Source: Methanobacterium bryantii
GTDB taxonomy: Archaea > Methanobacteriota > Methanobacteria > Methanobacteriales > Methanobacteriaceae
Reading direction: 5' to 3'
DNA: 64,000 nucleotides
Assembly (NCBI RefSeq): GCF_002287175.1
Contig: NZ_LMVM01000041.1
Location: forward strand, 52,394-116,393
Under the pieces are notes generated by a model. It was not told where the DNA came from, did no database searches, and worked only from the letters and a program-made list of their open reading frames with translations. The position numbers and the translations under genes were made by a program. This document shows, piece by piece, positions 18,195-26,520 of the stretch (its first letter is position 1; each line of letters starts with the position of its first letter).

Positions 18195-18404
18195 TTCTAT
18201 CGTTTATGGGTGTGCGGTTAAATTACATTTGAAGATCCAGATAGTAATGAGTTAATAGACCTTGACTTCCCGGGCAATCCTATTTCTAGAGTTAGTACTA
18301 TGATTTATGCAAATGGCGGATACTTCCATGTAGATGATCCTGTCAATCCTACTTCTATTGTTTATATAAACTATGAGGGTTATGAAGTAGTGATTCCAAA
18401 CTAA
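18195..18404 (+). pseudogene. Decayed fragment of the surface protein's central domain (fragment D)
   Basis: The frame ending at TAA 18402 reads ITFEDPDSNELIDLDFPGNP, then continues to YEGYEVVIPN. It aligns with the central part of the 1065-residue protein (ITINDQDSNETLDLYFPGNP, later AGYEGVRSF), about residues 578-625. A one-base frameshift lies near 18220, upstream of which similarity continues in another frame. It has no start and is clearly a remnant, marking the right edge of the island. Confidence 0.65.
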
Positions 18405-18410
18405 AATACA

Positions 18411-19046
18411 TTATAAACACGGCTTCCCAAAACACAGATCTCCAACATCTCCAAGACCTGGAACAATATAGCCATCCTGGTTGAGCTTTTCATCAACTGA
18501 ACAGGTGTATATTTCAATTTCAGGATGGTTTTTGAATATTTTTGCTATTCCCGGCTCTGCTGAGATAACACTGAAAATTACAATTTTTTTAGGCGTGCCC
18601 CTCTTTTTAATTTCATTTAAAATAGCATTCAATGTGTGGCCTGTTGCAAGCATGGGGTCTGCAACAATTACAATCTTATTTTCTAAATCCGGCAGCTTAA
18701 TATATTCTATCTTTGCATTAAATGGAGGTTCTTCACTCCTCCAGGCGCCGATAACCCCATATTCTGCCTCTTTAAATACATGGGATATTCCTTCAACCAA
18801 GGGAATTGCAGCCCTTAAAACACTTACAACTACTATGTTGTCAATGTCCTTAATTTTGATTCCTTCTGCAACTCCAAGAGGGGTATTTACAGTTACAGGT
18901 TTTTTTTCTAAAGTATTTGCATACTCGTATCCCATTAACCTCCCAATTTCAATAATTCCATGCCTGAAATGGACGCGGTCTATATTTTTGTCCCTTATTC
19001 TCGTAAGACTTTTTTGTACAACAGCATGATCAACTATCTTTAACAT
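18411..19046 (-). CDS. upp: Uracil phosphoribosyltransferase
   Basis: 211 residues from ATG 19046, preferred because GGTG sits six bases upstream; an in-frame ATG at 19070 overlaps the preceding stop and would add eight residues. Converts uracil and PRPP to UMP (pyrimidine salvage). The PRPP loop is VADPMLATGHT, and the uracil-site region is DGYIVPGLGDVGDLCFG at the C-terminus. Last gene of the minus-strand run cbiS-cobS-trm56-upp. Confidence 0.92.
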   Translation of the reverse strand: MLKIVDHAVVQKSLTRIRDKNIDRVHFRHGIIEIGRLMGYEYANTLEKKPVTVNTPLGVAEGIKIKDIDNIVVVSVLRAAIPLVEGISHVFKEAEYGVIGAWRSEEPPFNAKIEYIKLPDLENKIVIVADPMLATGHTLNAILNEIKKRGTPKKIVIFSVISAEPGIAKIFKNHPEIEIYTCSVDEKLNQDGYIVPGLGDVGDLCFGKPCL

Positions 19047-19066
19047 GGGATACACCTGCACTGAAA

Positions 19067-19618
19067 TCATTCTATTTTTTCTTCTTCATTATCACTTATT
19101 ATAACCCTTTTACCCTCTGCAGTTGGTATAATTTTCATTTTACCACCTTCAAATTCTTTATCAAACTCTTTTCCTTCAAATAACATGTGTAAAAAGACTG
19201 CAAGGGATGATACTTCTGAATGAGGCTGTGAAGTTACAGAAACATTCCAATCAGCTTCTTTGTAAACTTTAGTGGGGACTCTTGAACCTCCAACCACTAC
19301 AAGCTTGTCCTTTGGCGAATTTTGAATATCGTCTACAACTTCCTGAACTTGAGATCCGTACATTGTAAGGTGAACTACTTCTCCACCTTTATTTTTCCAT
19401 TCATCTATGAGGTTTTCATAATTTTTTTTATAATCTACTTCGAATTGACCACCCCAACGTTTAGCAACATCTCTGACGTTTTCCATGAGCTTTGTATCTT
19501 CATCTCCATTTAAGATTACTCCATCTGCTCCAAAAGCTCTTGCTGTCAGGCAAACGTGGGTTGTTATTCTTGCGTCTCTTTTTTGTCTGTGGTCAAGTCT
19601 TAAAACATTGATTTTCAC
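19067..19618 (-). CDS. trm56: tRNA (cytidine-56-2'-O)-methyltransferase aTrm56
   Basis: 183 residues. The N-terminus VLRLDHRQKRDARITTHVCL matches the archaeal aTrm56 family, a SPOUT methyltransferase that puts a 2'-O-methyl group on C56 in the T-loop of archaeal tRNAs with SAM. The knot region includes VVVGGSRVPTKVYKEADWNV and SVTSQPHSEVSSLAVFLH. It lies between cobS (11-base gap) and upp on the same strand. Confidence 0.9.
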   Translation of the reverse strand: MKINVLRLDHRQKRDARITTHVCLTARAFGADGVILNGDEDTKLMENVRDVAKRWGGQFEVDYKKNYENLIDEWKNKGGEVVHLTMYGSQVQEVVDDIQNSPKDKLVVVGGSRVPTKVYKEADWNVSVTSQPHSEVSSLAVFLHMLFEGKEFDKEFEGGKMKIIPTAEGKRVIISDNEEEKIE

Positions 19619-19629
19619 TCTATCAGCTC

Positions 19630-20436
19630 TTATATGTATATTAAAACAGTAGTCATTACTATAATGGATACTAAACGCCCTATTTCATTGGAAGCCCCTA
19701 AAATATCTCCTGTTGCATATTTAAACTGTTTTGAAGCCACAGCAGCAACTGCGGCGCCAGCAATTATCCCCCCAATTATTCCAAGGATTCCTGTGATATT
19801 TATGGCTAAAAATCCAATTATTGACGTTAAAATAAATGACAGTACTAATAATTTTATGTTCATTGATTCTATAAATAACCTTCCAGTTCCATCTGGAAAC
19901 GGTTTTGAAAATGTTGCACATGTTATAAGGCTCGTTTTTGCAGCTATTTCCGAGATTAATAGTACCAGAAATATTAAACCTGCAGGAATAGCATTAATTG
20001 CTGAAAATGTAATTATGGCAACTATAAAAAATAGGGAGATACCTCCAGTCCCAACCATCATGTCCCTCATAACTTGAATCTTTTTTTGGTGGTCTCCGTG
20101 TACCATGAGCCCATCACCCATATCCATGAGCCCGTCCAGGTGGTGGAATCCAGTAAACCATATTGCAAAACTGTAAACTATGGCTGCTGTGATAAGTGGG
20201 GATAGGTGAAGCAGGTTCAAAGATATAAATCCAACTGCTCCTACAAATATTCCAATCAAGCCGCCAATTACAGGCCAGAACCATGTGAAAGCTGCCATTT
20301 CCTCAATGGTAGTATGAATATTTAGGGGGATAACTGTTGAAAATGAAATAAGTCCGGCTATCCCTCTAAGTTTAGATGAATTTGATGCATGGTGTGATCT
20401 TTCGTATTCTACATTCAGTACTCTTTTGTCGCTCAT
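19630..20436 (-). CDS. cobS: Adenosylcobinamide-GDP ribazoletransferase (cobalamin synthase)
   Basis: 268 residues from ATG 20436. GGGGA lies six bases before this codon, whereas it abuts the ATG at 20442. Joins adenosylcobinamide-GDP and alpha-ribazole (or its phosphate) in the last steps of cobamide synthesis at the membrane. Several membrane helices are seen, plus the CobS motifs FHHLDGLMDMGDGLM and GDILGASNE. It begins 13 bases after cbiS; together they form a cobamide-salvage pair. Confidence 0.92.
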   Translation of the reverse strand: MSDKRVLNVEYERSHHASNSSKLRGIAGLISFSTVIPLNIHTTIEEMAAFTWFWPVIGGLIGIFVGAVGFISLNLLHLSPLITAAIVYSFAIWFTGFHHLDGLMDMGDGLMVHGDHQKKIQVMRDMMVGTGGISLFFIVAIITFSAINAIPAGLIFLVLLISEIAAKTSLITCATFSKPFPDGTGRLFIESMNIKLLVLSFILTSIIGFLAINITGILGIIGGIIAGAAVAAVASKQFKYATGDILGASNEIGRLVSIIVMTTVLIYI

Positions 20437-20449
20437 GATCATTCCCCGA

Positions 20450-21502
20450 TCATTCTTCAAATATCTTGGACATGCACCCTGCAATAAGCCCTGCAAATAT
20501 ATCATCAAGTACTGGGCCAAGTTTGCCAATTATGCCTGGTTTTTCCTCATCATACCGTTTAAAATTAAATATTGCTTTGGTCCCAGCAATTTGATTTGCT
20601 ACAGACATTCCAAAGACTTCATCGGAATATAGGTATGCTGGATCATCATCTACATTTATTCCTGTTACTCTGTGTTTTGCGTAATCTTCTTCAAGCCTTA
20701 TTCCTGCAATTATGAACGATACAACATTCAAATCTTCTAGAGACTTTAATATCTGCTTGTGTAATTTTTCGTATAGCTCTTCGCTTTTTTCTACGCCTAC
20801 ACATAGTTCCATTCCAGCATCAACAAGGTCTTCTATTTTGATGCCTATTCCTTCTATATAATCTAAAACTTCTTTTTTATATCCTGAATTTAAAATGGCT
20901 CTTTTTGTGGCTTTTCTGACGCATTTCCTAACTAAAGTTTGAAGTTCTGCGTTGTCAATTTCTTTATCATTTTTTCCAGTACATGCTACAATTAGTGAAT
21001 CATTAAGATTTCCTGTAGATATGTCTCCTGAAGAGCTTCGGACATCTAAGTCCCATAATGCTACTACTTTAGCCCTTTCTGCACATGAATATGCATTTAA
21101 AAGTGATTTATAACTTAGATCATTGTTTATAATTAATATCGTGCTTATGGATCTTTTATCATCATAATTAGTATTAACTACTTCTCCTGCTCCCAATATG
21201 TTAAATGCATGGACTGAAACTATGGCTGTTACATACTTGGATGTTTCAACGATTGACTCGCTAATGCTGGCACCTGTTAAGATTACTGACGCGGGATTCA
21301 GCACATTTTTATTTTCAAGGAATTTGTGGATATATCCTTCTTTATTTGGAATATCAGTATAAGGCGAATGGTTTATTATAGTTTTGATAGTTGAAAAATT
21401 ATTGTTAACATTACTTAAAGATAAAAACCCCTTTTCTCTTTGGATTATAAGAGCGTCGCTTTCTATATTAATTTGGGCATCTTTGATACATATTTTATCC
21501 AT
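20450..21502 (-). CDS. cbiS: CbiS: adenosylcobinamide amidohydrolase fused to PgpA/CobZ-type phosphatase
   Basis: 350 residues. The N-terminal ~200 residues match CbiZ (HAFNILGAGEVVNTNYDD, ALWDLDVRSSSGDISTGN), which cleaves adenosylcobinamide to adenosylcobyric acid for salvage. The C-terminal ~150 residues match the PgpA family (TGINVDDDPAYLYSDEVFGM, PGIIGKLGPVLDDIFAGLIAG), to which the alpha-ribazole-phosphate phosphatase CobZ belongs. This fusion is the known archaeal CbiS layout. cobS follows, which fits nucleotide-loop remodelling of cobamides. Confidence 0.85.
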   Translation of the reverse strand: MDKICIKDAQINIESDALIIQREKGFLSLSNVNNNFSTIKTIINHSPYTDIPNKEGYIHKFLENKNVLNPASVILTGASISESIVETSKYVTAIVSVHAFNILGAGEVVNTNYDDKRSISTILIINNDLSYKSLLNAYSCAERAKVVALWDLDVRSSSGDISTGNLNDSLIVACTGKNDKEIDNAELQTLVRKCVRKATKRAILNSGYKKEVLDYIEGIGIKIEDLVDAGMELCVGVEKSEELYEKLHKQILKSLEDLNVVSFIIAGIRLEEDYAKHRVTGINVDDDPAYLYSDEVFGMSVANQIAGTKAIFNFKRYDEEKPGIIGKLGPVLDDIFAGLIAGCMSKIFEE

Positions 21503-21660
21503 TAAATCACCATAAGGTTATTGCTGAAGCTGGTCAATTTAAATTCTGATTTCTAAAATTTTGTGGTTTCCAGCTTGAATCTTGAAGTTGATATTATATT
21601 CACAGTCACCAATATTTAATAGGTGGGCAGAACATATGAATATATAGAGAAGGTGATGGC

Positions 21661-21996
21661 ATGAAAGTTCATCTGAGGGTCTTTGTTGAGATAAAAAATT
21701 TGGGAAAAGCTATGAATGCTTTAACTGATGCTGGAATAACGGGATTTTATATTTTAGAATATAAAGGTATGTCCCCCCAGGATTGGAAGGGATTTTCTAT
21801 AAAGGAGGATCCAGAGTCTGCAATAAAGATGATCAAAGATCATGCAAAGAATGCGCTGCTTATCTGCAGTGTTGTGGATGAAGAAAAAGTGGATGAAATA
21901 GTAAAAATGGTCCGCGATGCTCTTATGGGCGAAAAATACACTATTTTAGAAGTTCCAATACGCAGGATAATTATAAGCGACGGTAAAAATGAATAA
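21661..21996 (+). CDS. PII-fold protein of the MJ1244 type
   Basis: 111 residues with AAGGTGA before the ATG. The beta-alpha-beta pattern (MKVHLRVFVEIKNLGKAMNALTDAGITGF, then ALLICSVVDEEKVDEIVKMVRDAL) resembles small ferredoxin-fold/PII-like proteins of methanogens. The classic PII T-loop and its tyrosine site are not evident. Transcribed away from cbiS. Probably a small ligand-sensing or trimeric protein; function unknown. Confidence 0.55.
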   Translation: MKVHLRVFVEIKNLGKAMNALTDAGITGFYILEYKGMSPQDWKGFSIKEDPESAIKMIKDHAKNALLICSVVDEEKVDEIVKMVRDALMGEKYTILEVPIRRIIISDGKNE

Positions 21997-22479
21997 CTTG
22001 ATGTAAATATCAGTTATTAATTTATTTTATGTTTTTCTCTTTTCTAAAATAAGTTTTAGTAATGTCCTCATACTTAATTTTACCTTATTTTTCTTAAAAT
22101 AAATTTATAATAATGTATTATGTGTCTGATCTATTTATATGTTTAAATTGGCATTAATTGACTTTATTTTAAAATAGCCGCCTTTTAGAGCATTTTAAAT
22201 CAGTAATTAATGTTAAAATATATTAATTTTAAAATTTTGAACAATACAACACTTTTTTAATTTTTAGTTAAAATATTAGATATTTTATTCCATTAAAAAC
22301 TATTTTTATTTTATAAATTTCAAAAAAAGGGTAAAATTTATATATTAAAACGTATTAAAAATTCAATTCCCCTATTTCTATTTCAAAAAATCATATTAAG
22401 TAAATAATCACATCTATTTTGGGATGAATTTCATAAAATACTTATATGCAGTAATACAAATTATTACTAAGTTTATACG
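21997..22479. other. AT-rich intergenic region with a promoter at its right end
   Basis: No coding frame supported. The DNA is nearly all A/T. A TATA-like ACTTATATGC at about 22439-22449 probably serves the leader and secreted-protein gene that follow, giving a transcript start near 22465-22475 and a leader of about 90 bases before 22560. Confidence 0.45.
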
Positions 22480-22491
22480 GAGGTGTTAATT

Positions 22492-22542
22492 ATGCTCCAA
22501 CTGGTTCAGGGGTACCTAACCCTAGTGGCACCAACCAATTAA
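22492..22542 (+). CDS. Possible 16-residue leader peptide
   Basis: A very strong ribosome site (GGAGGTG, 22480-22486) stands five bases before ATG 22492, which opens a frame of only 16 codons (MLQLVQGYLTLVAPTN). Its TAA ends one base before the right arm of an inverted repeat. The next gene's ATG at 22560 has no Shine-Dalgarno. This is the geometry of a leader peptide or translational coupling. It could also be the degraded start of an older gene. Confidence 0.35.
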   Translation: MLQLVQGYLTLVAPTN

Positions 22543-22549
22543 CTGAACC
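22503..22549 (+). promoter_or_regulatory. Inverted repeat in the leader of the secreted-protein gene
   Basis: GGTTCAG (22503-22509) and CTGAACC (22543-22549) are exact complements enclosing 33 bases, most of the 16-codon frame. Only A-rich sequence follows, so it is not a U-tract terminator. In RNA it could form a stem when the leader frame is not being translated. Confidence 0.35.
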
Positions 22550-22559
22550 AAAAAAACAT

Positions 22560-23168
22560 ATGGAGTGTGATTATATTAAGCGACAAATTAAAGCGCGTAC
22601 GCTATTGGCGCTGTTTTCGATTGCAGCGCTTCTTATTATGAGTCCTGCAGCTGTTTCAGCTCATGGAATTGGTGCTTATAATGTTAAAATAACATCGAAG
22701 TATGTTATGGCAACAGGTAAATGTAGTTGTAGTTTGGGAGCAAATTACAATTACCATACTAGGGTTTTCTACAATTATGACCCATCATCACGTACCTATG
22801 GGACTCTTGCATTTGAAGAAGGCCCCTCTTCATGGACTTCACCTGAGGGTATGTGGTACAGCACAGTAACAGACATGGATTTCTGTTTAGTTCATGGAAA
22901 ATCCCATGACTATCGTGGATTTTATTTAATCCCATATAATGGGGTAATCAACGGAAAAGAAGTTAAAAATGGATATTTCACTGGAAAAACTATTGTTCCC
23001 AAAAATACAACAAAAAAAGTAAATAATGATTCAAATATTCCTAAAGTAAAAGCGCAGGATTATGAAGATGAGACTATTGAACTGCTCATTGGAAATAAGT
23101 TATATATAATCGATAAAGATAAATTTGATTCATTTAAAATTGAGGGCCTATGGATAGCTGGGATATAA
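22560..23168 (+). CDS. Secreted protein of unknown function
   Basis: 202 residues. A typical signal peptide is seen: basic start (KRQIKAR), hydrophobic core (TLLALFSIAALLIM) and a VSA-H cleavage site at about residue 40. The mature part has CSCS and a third Cys at about residue 108, is rich in Tyr and Trp, and has no domain I recognise. No Shine-Dalgarno precedes the ATG, so translation may depend on the leader frame at 22492. Confidence 0.65.
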   Translation: MECDYIKRQIKARTLLALFSIAALLIMSPAAVSAHGIGAYNVKITSKYVMATGKCSCSLGANYNYHTRVFYNYDPSSRTYGTLAFEEGPSSWTSPEGMWYSTVTDMDFCLVHGKSHDYRGFYLIPYNGVINGKEVKNGYFTGKTIVPKNTTKKVNNDSNIPKVKAQDYEDETIELLIGNKLYIIDKDKFDSFKIEGLWIAGI

Positions 23169-23202
23169 ATCTAATTCCAGCTCCAATTTTCTATTTTTCT
23201 GT

Positions 23203-23221
23203 ACAAAACCAACGGTTTTGT
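23203..23221. repeat. Single perfect mini-hairpin
   Basis: ACAAAACC-aac-GGTTTTGT: 8-base perfect stem and three-base loop, of the same form as the units in the arrays at 7281-7537 and 39404-39734. It lies between two convergent genes and could also help end transcription. Confidence 0.5.
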
Positions 23222-23272
23222 GAACATGCAAACCTGAGTGTTTTTAAAATCAGCTAATTTATAAGTTGGGGC

Positions 23273-23704
23273 TTAGCTTGGTAACTTTACCATTGTAAGC
23301 CAGAAACTTTCTATTGATTGTATAACTTTTATAAACTGGTCAAAATCCACTGGTTTTATGATGTAACAGTTGGCATGGTTGCAATAAGTTTTTAAAACAT
23401 CGTCTTCAGCACTTGAAGTGGTTAAAATGACTACTGGGATACATTTGAGTTCTTCATCTTCTTTTATTTCTTTTAAAACTTCACGCCCATCTTTTCGAGG
23501 TAAATTCAAATCAAGCAATATTAAGTCTGGTTTTGAAGTATCTGCATATTCACCACTATGCTGCAGATATTCCATAGCTTCTACACCGTCTTTTACATGA
23601 TATAATTTGTTATTTATTTTAAAATCCTTAAAAACCTCCATTACAAGACGGGCATCTGCAGGATTATCTTCTACAAGTAAAATTTCAACTGTTTTACCTA
23701 TCAA
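23273..23704 (-). CDS. Single-domain response regulator (CheY/Rcp1-like receiver)
   Basis: 143 residues from TTG 23704, chosen because GGTGGT lies just upstream; a GTG at 23728 would add eight residues without a ribosome site. Receiver-domain landmarks are present: VEDNPAD acidic pair, the phospho-acceptor Asp in LLDLNLPRKDG, Thr in VVILTTSS and the switch Lys in IIKPVDF. There is no output domain. In methanogens such proteins usually pair with stand-alone histidine kinases; none is in the window. Confidence 0.88.
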   Translation of the reverse strand: MIGKTVEILLVEDNPADARLVMEVFKDFKINNKLYHVKDGVEAMEYLQHSGEYADTSKPDLILLDLNLPRKDGREVLKEIKEDEELKCIPVVILTTSSAEDDVLKTYCNHANCYIIKPVDFDQFIKVIQSIESFWLTMVKLPS

Positions 23705-23728
23705 TTTACCACCATAAATTAAATTCAC

Positions 23729-24500
23729 GTGTTAAATATGTACTATTCTAGATGTTAGCTGCTGGTTTTTCAGATATCAGCTTTATACTCTGTTTAAATA
23801 GGATGAAAAGCATTTATTTATTTTTTTAATTAAACTCCATGTAGTTTGCAATTCTTTAATTAATGATTTATTAACATTTTTATGTTTATATCTGTCTATT
23901 AGAACGAATACTTTTCTTTAATGAATGTTTAACAGGTATGTTTGAATGAGGAATTATAATTATTTTTTTAAGATTTAATGCATCTTTTTTAAACATTTTA
24001 TTTAGTTTCTCTTTATAATGGGATGTATTAATAATGTACCAATATAGATTAATATGTATGATTGAAATATTAATACTTTTCTAAAACTTTCATAATTGGG
24101 GGGATAAAAAAGGTTTAATGGAATATAAAATGCATATGGTGGAAATGGAAAATAAATGGGGATATAATAAATATGAAACTTGATTTAAAAATTAAAATTA
24201 AATATATATACTATCTAAAAAGGGAGAATATATTAAAATTTAGATGTATTCCATTTATTGAAAATTATGGTTAAAATGGGGATAATTTAACAATTTTAAT
24301 CCAGAAAATCTTTGATTATTTTGACTATATTTAAAAACCTGTTAAAATTCACAGTTTTTGTAACATAATAGCAGGCATGATTGTAATATGTTCAGTAATT
24401 TATATGTAGAATGGAATTGTAATAGACGTCCTTTTTAGTAATGGGTGGTCATGATTCTTAATTGGATAGTTTAAACATAACTTCATAGATGTATATGAGT
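23729..24500. other. Long AT-rich intergenic region holding a regulator remnant
   Basis: About 770 bases without an intact gene. The part at 24296-24391 is a decayed copy of the neighbouring response-regulator 3' end (separate entry). Short frames at 24120-24185 and 24173-24274 look like chance. Confidence 0.5.
24296..24391 (-). pseudogene. Remnant of a second response-regulator 3' end
   Basis: Reads in frame TYYNHACYYVTKTVNFNRFL and on to a stop at 24296-24298. It aligns with the C-terminus of the intact regulator at 23273 (TYCNHANCYIIKPVDFDQFI and following), and DNA similarity is also visible by eye. The switch lysine region is kept (Thr-Lys for Ile-Lys). A TGA lies directly upstream in this frame, so nothing of the receiver core remains. 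Confidence 0.65.
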
Positions 24501-25166
24501 TTAAATCATTTTTACATCTTTAAAAGCTCTTATGCGCCTCATACATGATTCACAAGTACCACAGGGTTTCTCTTCACCCATATAACATGAATAACTTAAA
24601 TCCATAGGTGCATCTATTTCCATACCCAGCTTAACTATTTCAGTTTTACTCATGTTTATAACTGGAGCTTCAATTTTTACACCTTCAAGTGTGCCGATTT
24701 CCAGGACATTATTAAATGCATCTAAGAACTCTTTTGAGTTATCTGGAAATGTAACCGCTTCTTCTAAGTCCCATCCTACAATGATCTTTTCTGCATTTAG
24801 AGCTTCTGCAAAAGATGTGGCTATGGCTGTAAAAACTACATTTCGCCCAGGAACCCATACTTTTCGAGCTGTTTCATCGCAAATTTCCTTGCTGTCGAGT
24901 TCATCCATTTTAAGTTCGGGGACCTCCGTGTCAGAAGTTAAAGCTGACTTTCCAAGCTTTTTAAGCCATGGAAGATCCAGAACGTTGTGTTCAATTCCCA
25001 ATTTTTCACATACGGCTCCTGCAGATTTAATTTCCATTTCTGCACTTCTCTGGCCGTAATTGAATGTTATGGCATGGATTTCATATTTATCACTGTAATA
25101 TGCTGTTGCAACAGTTGAATCAAGCCCTCCTGAAAGGACAGATATTGCTTTTGGTTTGTTTTTCAT
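24501..25166 (-). CDS. queC: 7-cyano-7-deazaguanine synthase
   Basis: 221 residues from ATG 25166, with GGTGTGA upstream. Makes preQ0 from 7-carboxy-7-deazaguanine, ammonia and ATP, feeding archaeosine in archaeal tRNA. PP-loop SGGLDSTVA at residues 11-19, and a C-terminal zinc-type cluster CYMGEEKPCGTCESC. It starts 22 bases after the larC stop on the same strand. Confidence 0.93.
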   Translation of the reverse strand: MKNKPKAISVLSGGLDSTVATAYYSDKYEIHAITFNYGQRSAEMEIKSAGAVCEKLGIEHNVLDLPWLKKLGKSALTSDTEVPELKMDELDSKEICDETARKVWVPGRNVVFTAIATSFAEALNAEKIIVGWDLEEAVTFPDNSKEFLDAFNNVLEIGTLEGVKIEAPVINMSKTEIVKLGMEIDAPMDLSYSCYMGEEKPCGTCESCMRRIRAFKDVKMI

Positions 25167-25188
25167 TATATCACACCGAATTTTATAA

Positions 25189-26391
25189 TTAATACTTATC
25201 CAACAATTCCTTAAATGCATTGTTAGCTCTTTTCATAACATCTTTTAGAGGTACGTCTGTTTTATATGCTATTTTTTTAGCATCCTCATATTCCGGGCTG
25301 TAATTTATTACCTCTTCCCCAATCATTCCAATCTTGATCTGTATATCGTGTTCTAGCCCACCAATATCTAATTTTAGGGGTACAATTTCTCTTTTCACAA
25401 TATTTCTATGGACATAGGGTAGTACTCTAACTCCAAGTGTCCCTGTTTCTCTTATAATAGCTTCAGATACTGCACCGCTATCTTTTGGCTTTGTTATTAC
25501 TCTTAAAAGGTTCCCCGGTCTATTTTTCTTCATTAATACTGGAATAACACTGATATCTAAAGCTCCAGCATCCATAAGTTTATCGAAGGTATGGCCAAGA
25601 ACTTCTCCCGTTACAGTATCAAGGTTAGTCTCAAGAATGGACACCTTATCAGTTGGAACAATAGATTCTCCTTTTACAACCCTTAAAACATTTGGTATTT
25701 CAAGGTCTCTTTTTCCTGCCCCGTACCCGATCCTGCTGTTTGTAACCAGAGGGTAAAAATCACAGATCTCATCCACCATGTTTACATAAAGAGCTGCTCC
25801 TGTGGGAGTTGTAAGCTCATAATTAACAGGCCCTCCAAATGATGGAACATTTTTGAGTATTTCAAGAGTTGCAGGTGCAGGAACGCTTAATTTTCCGTGC
25901 ATGCTGTTAATTCTCCCCCCACCAAGTGCAACAGGCATTCCATAAATTTTTTTTGAATCAAGCCCTAGTTTATAGAAACAATAAGCAGAACCGATGATGT
26001 CAGCTACAGCGTCTGCAGCTCCAACTTCATGGAAGTGTATTTTATCTAAACTTGTACCATGAACTGTAGATTCCGCTTCTGCAACTGTTTTGAATACTTT
26101 TTTTGCAAATTTCAAAACTTCAGGGCTAATTTTGTATTTCACTTTATCTAGAATCTCAATGAGCTCTGCATAACCAATTGAATTTTTATCTTCACATTTA
26201 ATATCTGCATATGTTGCAGAAATGCCTGATTTTTTGGTCTTATCTATTTTGATTTTGATATCCCCAAAATGAGACGCATAGTTTTCCATAACTTCTGCTA
26301 CTTCTTCTGCATCCACCCCTAGATCTATAAGTGCGCCTAGCACCATGTTTCCAGATATTCCTGAATTTTGAGGATCTAAAATAACTACCAT
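25189..26391 (-). CDS. larC: LarC-family protein (nickel-pincer cofactor synthesis)
   Basis: 400 residues. Matches the LarC/DUF111 family: DPQNSGISGNMVLGALIDLG at the start, HFHEVGAADAVADIIG in the middle, and ELTTPTGAALY. LarC installs nickel into the pincer nucleotide cofactor of lactate racemase-type enzymes by CTP-dependent cyclometallation. No larA, larB or larE is in the window, so the client is not identified. Expressed with queC. Confidence 0.88.
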   Translation of the reverse strand: MVVILDPQNSGISGNMVLGALIDLGVDAEEVAEVMENYASHFGDIKIKIDKTKKSGISATYADIKCEDKNSIGYAELIEILDKVKYKISPEVLKFAKKVFKTVAEAESTVHGTSLDKIHFHEVGAADAVADIIGSAYCFYKLGLDSKKIYGMPVALGGGRINSMHGKLSVPAPATLEILKNVPSFGGPVNYELTTPTGAALYVNMVDEICDFYPLVTNSRIGYGAGKRDLEIPNVLRVVKGESIVPTDKVSILETNLDTVTGEVLGHTFDKLMDAGALDISVIPVLMKKNRPGNLLRVITKPKDSGAVSEAIIRETGTLGVRVLPYVHRNIVKREIVPLKLDIGGLEHDIQIKIGMIGEEVINYSPEYEDAKKIAYKTDVPLKDVMKRANNAFKELLDKY

Positions 26392-26520
26392 TATACCAAT
26401 TTCCTTTGAAGCTGCTATTTTTTAAGACTGTAATTTGTATCTTAATTATATTCAATAATTTTAATAGATTAATTGATGTTTTCGTTTAAACTCAAACATG
26501 ATATTTGATGAATTTAATAA

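Noticed and set aside
20437..20529. Longer CobS start overlapping cbiS
   Set aside because: The overlap of about 80 bases with cbiS and the GGGGA site six bases before 20436 favour the shorter protein.
22503..22549. tRNA-like or CRISPR-like hairpin with GGTTCAG
   Set aside because: No acceptor stem, D-arm or anticodon arm could be fitted, and the element is not repeated.
24173..24274. 33-codon frame starting ATG 24173
   Set aside because: Lys/Ile-rich translation typical of AT-rich noncoding DNA, with no ribosome site and no similarity recognised.
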